From Anaerolineales bacterium UBA2181 (GTDB taxonomy: Bacteria; Chloroflexota; Anaerolineae; Promineifilales; UBA4811): a stretch of 64,000 nucleotides of DNA. The translations under genes and the position numbers were made by a program. The notes beneath the pieces were generated by a model. It made no database searches. It was not told the DNA's origin and saw nothing but the letters and a program-made list of their open reading frames with translations. The number at the start of each line of letters is the position of its first letter. Within the stretch, counting starts at the first letter, position 1. Shown here piece after piece: positions 62,313 through 64,000 of the stretch. The stretch is taken from NCBI GenBank assembly GCA_002328075.1, contig DCVT01000062.1, positions 62,001 to 126,000 on the forward strand, given 5' to 3'.

Positions 62313-62352
62313 CTCATAACCCGGAGGTCCTTGGTTCGAATCCAAGCCCCGC
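62313..62352 (+). tRNA. 3' half of an initiator-like tRNA-Met (CAT), attachment-site scar
   Basis: From the anticodon loop CTCATAA (62313-62319, anticodon CAT 62315-62317) the sequence continues as CCCGG, AGGTC, the T-arm CTTGG-TTCGAAT-CCAAG, the acceptor strand CCCCGCT and discriminator A. No CCA is encoded. The CCC side of the anticodon stem fits initiator tRNA. Upstream of the loop there is no matching stem, D-arm or 5' acceptor strand, so the gene is incomplete and cannot be functional. Tyrosine integrases often cross over exactly in the anticodon loop, leaving such 3' halves. Confidence 0.7.
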
Positions 62353-62799
62353 TATCTGAAGAGCAGACTTGCGCTGAACCGGCTCCTTGTTTGCCACCCC
62401 TCTCACGCTCTGGCTCCGGCTCTGTCCCGGGAATCCGCTGTCTCTGGTTGGCACCACGGGTGGGGTCAGTTCTGGCGAAAAAGCGGGCGGCTGGTGCTGC
62501 CAGTACACCAGGGCACCGATTCCGAACCACCGGTATGTGGCAGTTACCCTGACCGTGGAGGCGATCATCGTTGGGTCGGCCGCCGTCAAGGGGTCTCGCC
62601 CGGTTGGGCGAGACCAATGCGCCGGCGGTAACCGCCCTCGCAGGCACTAACCCGAGAGTATTCCTGGACCTTTGCCCCTTCCTCGCCTTCGCTGCCAATC
62701 TGCTCAAGGCCCGCAGCGAGTTTGCTCAAGCAACCCTGGTACCGGTGCCAGCCACCAGCACCAAGACGCCCTGCGCCGTCTTGGCTGCCTCGCACCATC
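62353..62799. other. Gene-free stretch with one hairpin
   Basis: No gene is supported. The minus-strand ORFs here contain GLGFEPRTSGL and WIRTKDLRVM, the well-known artefact of translating tRNA sequence, and are rejected. The hairpin at 62592-62615 is listed separately. Confidence 0.5.
62592..62615. repeat. Perfect 10-bp hairpin
   Basis: GGTCTCGCCC (62592-62601), loop GGTT, GGGCGAGACC (62606-62615). It has no T-run on either side. It could be a transcription barrier between the tRNA scar and the minus-strand gene to the right, or a protein-binding site. Confidence 0.6.
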
Positions 62800-64000
62800 T
62801 CATCTCTTCACTCGGAGGTCCAGCCGCATCCGCGCCGACTCAGGCGGCTCCCTGAACCCATCAAAGCAGTGGCGGCGACGCCCGGTTGCGGCATCCAGCC
62901 AGACCGGCCGGTGCAGGCCGTGTTTCTCCAGGTCCGTCCGGCTGGCGATGAGATAGGTCATGCCCGACCCCGCCGCGGCCGCCAGCTCCTGCACCCGCGC
63001 GTCCCCTCTCGCGGTCACCACGAGCACCAGCGGCAACCGCACGCGGTCCTGGCGGTAAGCCAGCGAGGCGGCGTAGTCACGGTGGACGGCGAATTTCTGC
63101 GCCAGCGACTTCTGGTGGCGGGTTCCGGTATCGCTCTCCACCAGGAAGTCGTAGGCCTGGTCGCCGATGAGGTAGACCCCGGCCGCGTCGGGAACCAGTA
63201 CCCGCGGCCGGCCGTGGTGGTGAAAGTGGCGGCGAGCCTCGAACTCCTCCCAGACTGCCAGGCGGTGGGCGAGCATCCGCTCCTCGCGGAAATGCCGGGC
63301 CGTCTCGAGGAAGGCTGCGAAGAGCCAGCGGGTTAGGCAGGTATGGGCGTATGTGGTGGTGAGTGCGGCGAGCCGCAGTCGGACCTCGCGGGAGTCTGGC
63401 AGGCGCTCGACTGGCCACTGACGGCCGGCGGCGTACCAGGCGGGGCTTGCTCCGCGGACAGCGGCTAGGAATGAGATGGCCTGTGGCGTCAGGTGGGCCA
63501 GGTCGCGGCCGTCCGGGGCGGTGTAGGTGGCAATCAACCCCAGCGCCCTCAATTGGTCTAGATTCTCCTGAACCAGGCTCTTCGGCAGACCGGCAACAGC
63601 GGCCAGTTCCTCGCACGAGAGGAGGGGCCAGGCAGCGATCCGCTCCAGAAGGCGCCGGCCGGGGGTGCTGAGGGCAAGCTGCTCCGCAACCGACGCTGCG
63701 CCGTCTCCTTGTCTGCGTCCGGGCGGCCGATTGGGTTCAGCCCCGGGCCCTGAGGGGGGCAAAAGGCGGTCGAGCGAGCAGGGGGCTGCCCCGCGGCCCG
63801 CACGCCCGGCTGATGGCGGAGCGGGGGGAACGCCCAAGCTCAGGTCCCTGGCCGGCGCCAGTTTCTGACCCTGCGTCGGGTAAGTGAGCCGCATCTCCGC
63901 AGGCAGAGCGGCTTTCTCAACCCCACGCACCCCGACAAACAGCCGGCCGGCGTCGAGCGGCGCGGCCGGCCGGCGCCATACCGCCGGTGAGGAGAGGACG
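62800..64000 (-). CDS. Replication-relaxation family protein, 5' end at or beyond the window edge
   Basis: From a GTG at 63930 there are 376 aa, but the frame stays open to base 64000 (VWRRPAAPLDAGRLFVGVRG precedes it), so the true start may lie outside. A Pro-rich N-terminus leads to a winged helix (LSTPGRRLLERIAAWPLLSC, EELAAVAGLPKSLVQENLDQ, LRALGLI). A nuclease-like core follows: VLVPDAAGVYLIGDQAYDFL, VESDTGTRHQKSLAQKFAVH, LVLVVTARGDARVQEL. This is the pattern of replication-relaxation proteins found on plasmids and integrative elements of Gram-positive bacteria and Chloroflexota. It suggests that another mobile element begins beyond the tRNA scar. Confidence 0.7.
   Translation of the reverse strand, partial: VLSSPAVWRRPAAPLDAGRLFVGVRGVEKAALPAEMRLTYPTQGQKLAPARDLSLGVPPAPPSAGRAGRGAAPCSLDRLLPPSGPGAEPNRPPGRRQGDGAASVAEQLALSTPGRRLLERIAAWPLLSCEELAAVAGLPKSLVQENLDQLRALGLIATYTAPDGRDLAHLTPQAISFLAAVRGASPAWYAAGRQWPVERLPDSREVRLRLAALTTTYAHTCLTRWLFAAFLETARHFREERMLAHRLAVWEEFEARRHFHHHGRPRVLVPDAAGVYLIGDQAYDFLVESDTGTRHQKSLAQKFAVHRDYAASLAYRQDRVRLPLVLVVTARGDARVQELAAAAGSGMTYLIASRTDLEKHGLHRPVWLDAATGRRRHCFDGFREPPESARMRLDLRVKR

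Noticed and set aside
62252..62707. Minus-strand ORFs containing GLGFEPRTSGL and WIRTKDLRVM
   Set aside because: This is the classic artefact of translating a tRNA T-arm; the underlying feature is the tRNA fragment at 62313-62352.

Overview
The window (about 62% G+C by eye) most resembles a Chloroflexota (Anaerolineae-like) chromosome. This is tentative. It rests on Pro/Thr-rich low-complexity tails, Shine-Dalgarno starts mixed with GTG starts, a stand-alone MmpS-like protein, a CpaE-like ATPase with a receiver domain, and a replication-relaxation protein. No rRNA, CRISPR array or intact tRNA was seen.

Layout. (1) 1-5.6 kb is the end of an integrative element: a ribbon-helix-helix/zinc-ribbon protein, an XRE regulator sharing a palindrome-rich divergent promoter with it, an Excalibur lipoprotein behind a LexA-like box, an MmpS-like membrane protein, a DNA methyltransferase fused to an Mrr-like nuclease, and a large serine integrase. 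The element abuts a 5'-truncated Fe-S domain gene (5627-5827), probably its attachment target. (2) 6.0-15.2 kb is ordinary chromosome: a FocA-type channel with terminator, a penicillin-acylase family hydrolase, a CaiB/BaiF CoA-transferase, a SAM methyltransferase, a receiver-ParA/CpaE ATPase, and a divergent manC-manA pair for GDP-mannose. (3) 15.2-26.8 kb is decayed accessory DNA: an intact antitoxin/PIN module, a mosaic of gene stubs, an AbiEi antitoxin whose toxin is broken, a type III Mod fragment followed by an intact Res, two small or unassigned genes, and a penicillin-binding-protein pseudogene. (4) 26.8-32.3 kb holds an unknown soluble/membrane gene pair, an IS3-OrfA/histidine-kinase/LuxR chimera and a large helicase-nuclease. 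(5) 32.6-39.7 kb is bounded by 47-bp inverted repeats. It encodes a six-helix, multi-GAF histidine kinase overlapping a response regulator that ends in a PD-(D/E)XK nuclease-like domain, a paralogous LuxR-type regulator and a dead IS1182-type transposase. (6) 39.7-41.6 kb is an IS1182-like element. (7) 42.1-61.7 kb is a ten-gene, one-strand defence cluster behind a strong promoter: XRE regulator, Dam-type methylase, HerA ATPase, NurA nuclease, UvrD helicase, AddB/Cas4-like Fe-S nuclease, type III Mod, AlbA_2/Schlafen ATPase, type III Res and a 1464-aa GHKL/DUF3883 protein. (8) 61.7-64 kb has an IS-end remnant, the 3' half of an initiator-like tRNA-Met (an attachment-site scar) and a replication-relaxation protein at the right edge.

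The two best candidates for undescribed systems are the kinase/receiver-nuclease pair inside the inverted repeats and the HerA-NurA-UvrD-nuclease operon interleaved with a complete type III restriction system. In that operon the Mod SAM-binding motif is altered and the RecB-family nuclease is split over two overlapping genes. All functions are read from motifs by eye; no database search was run.
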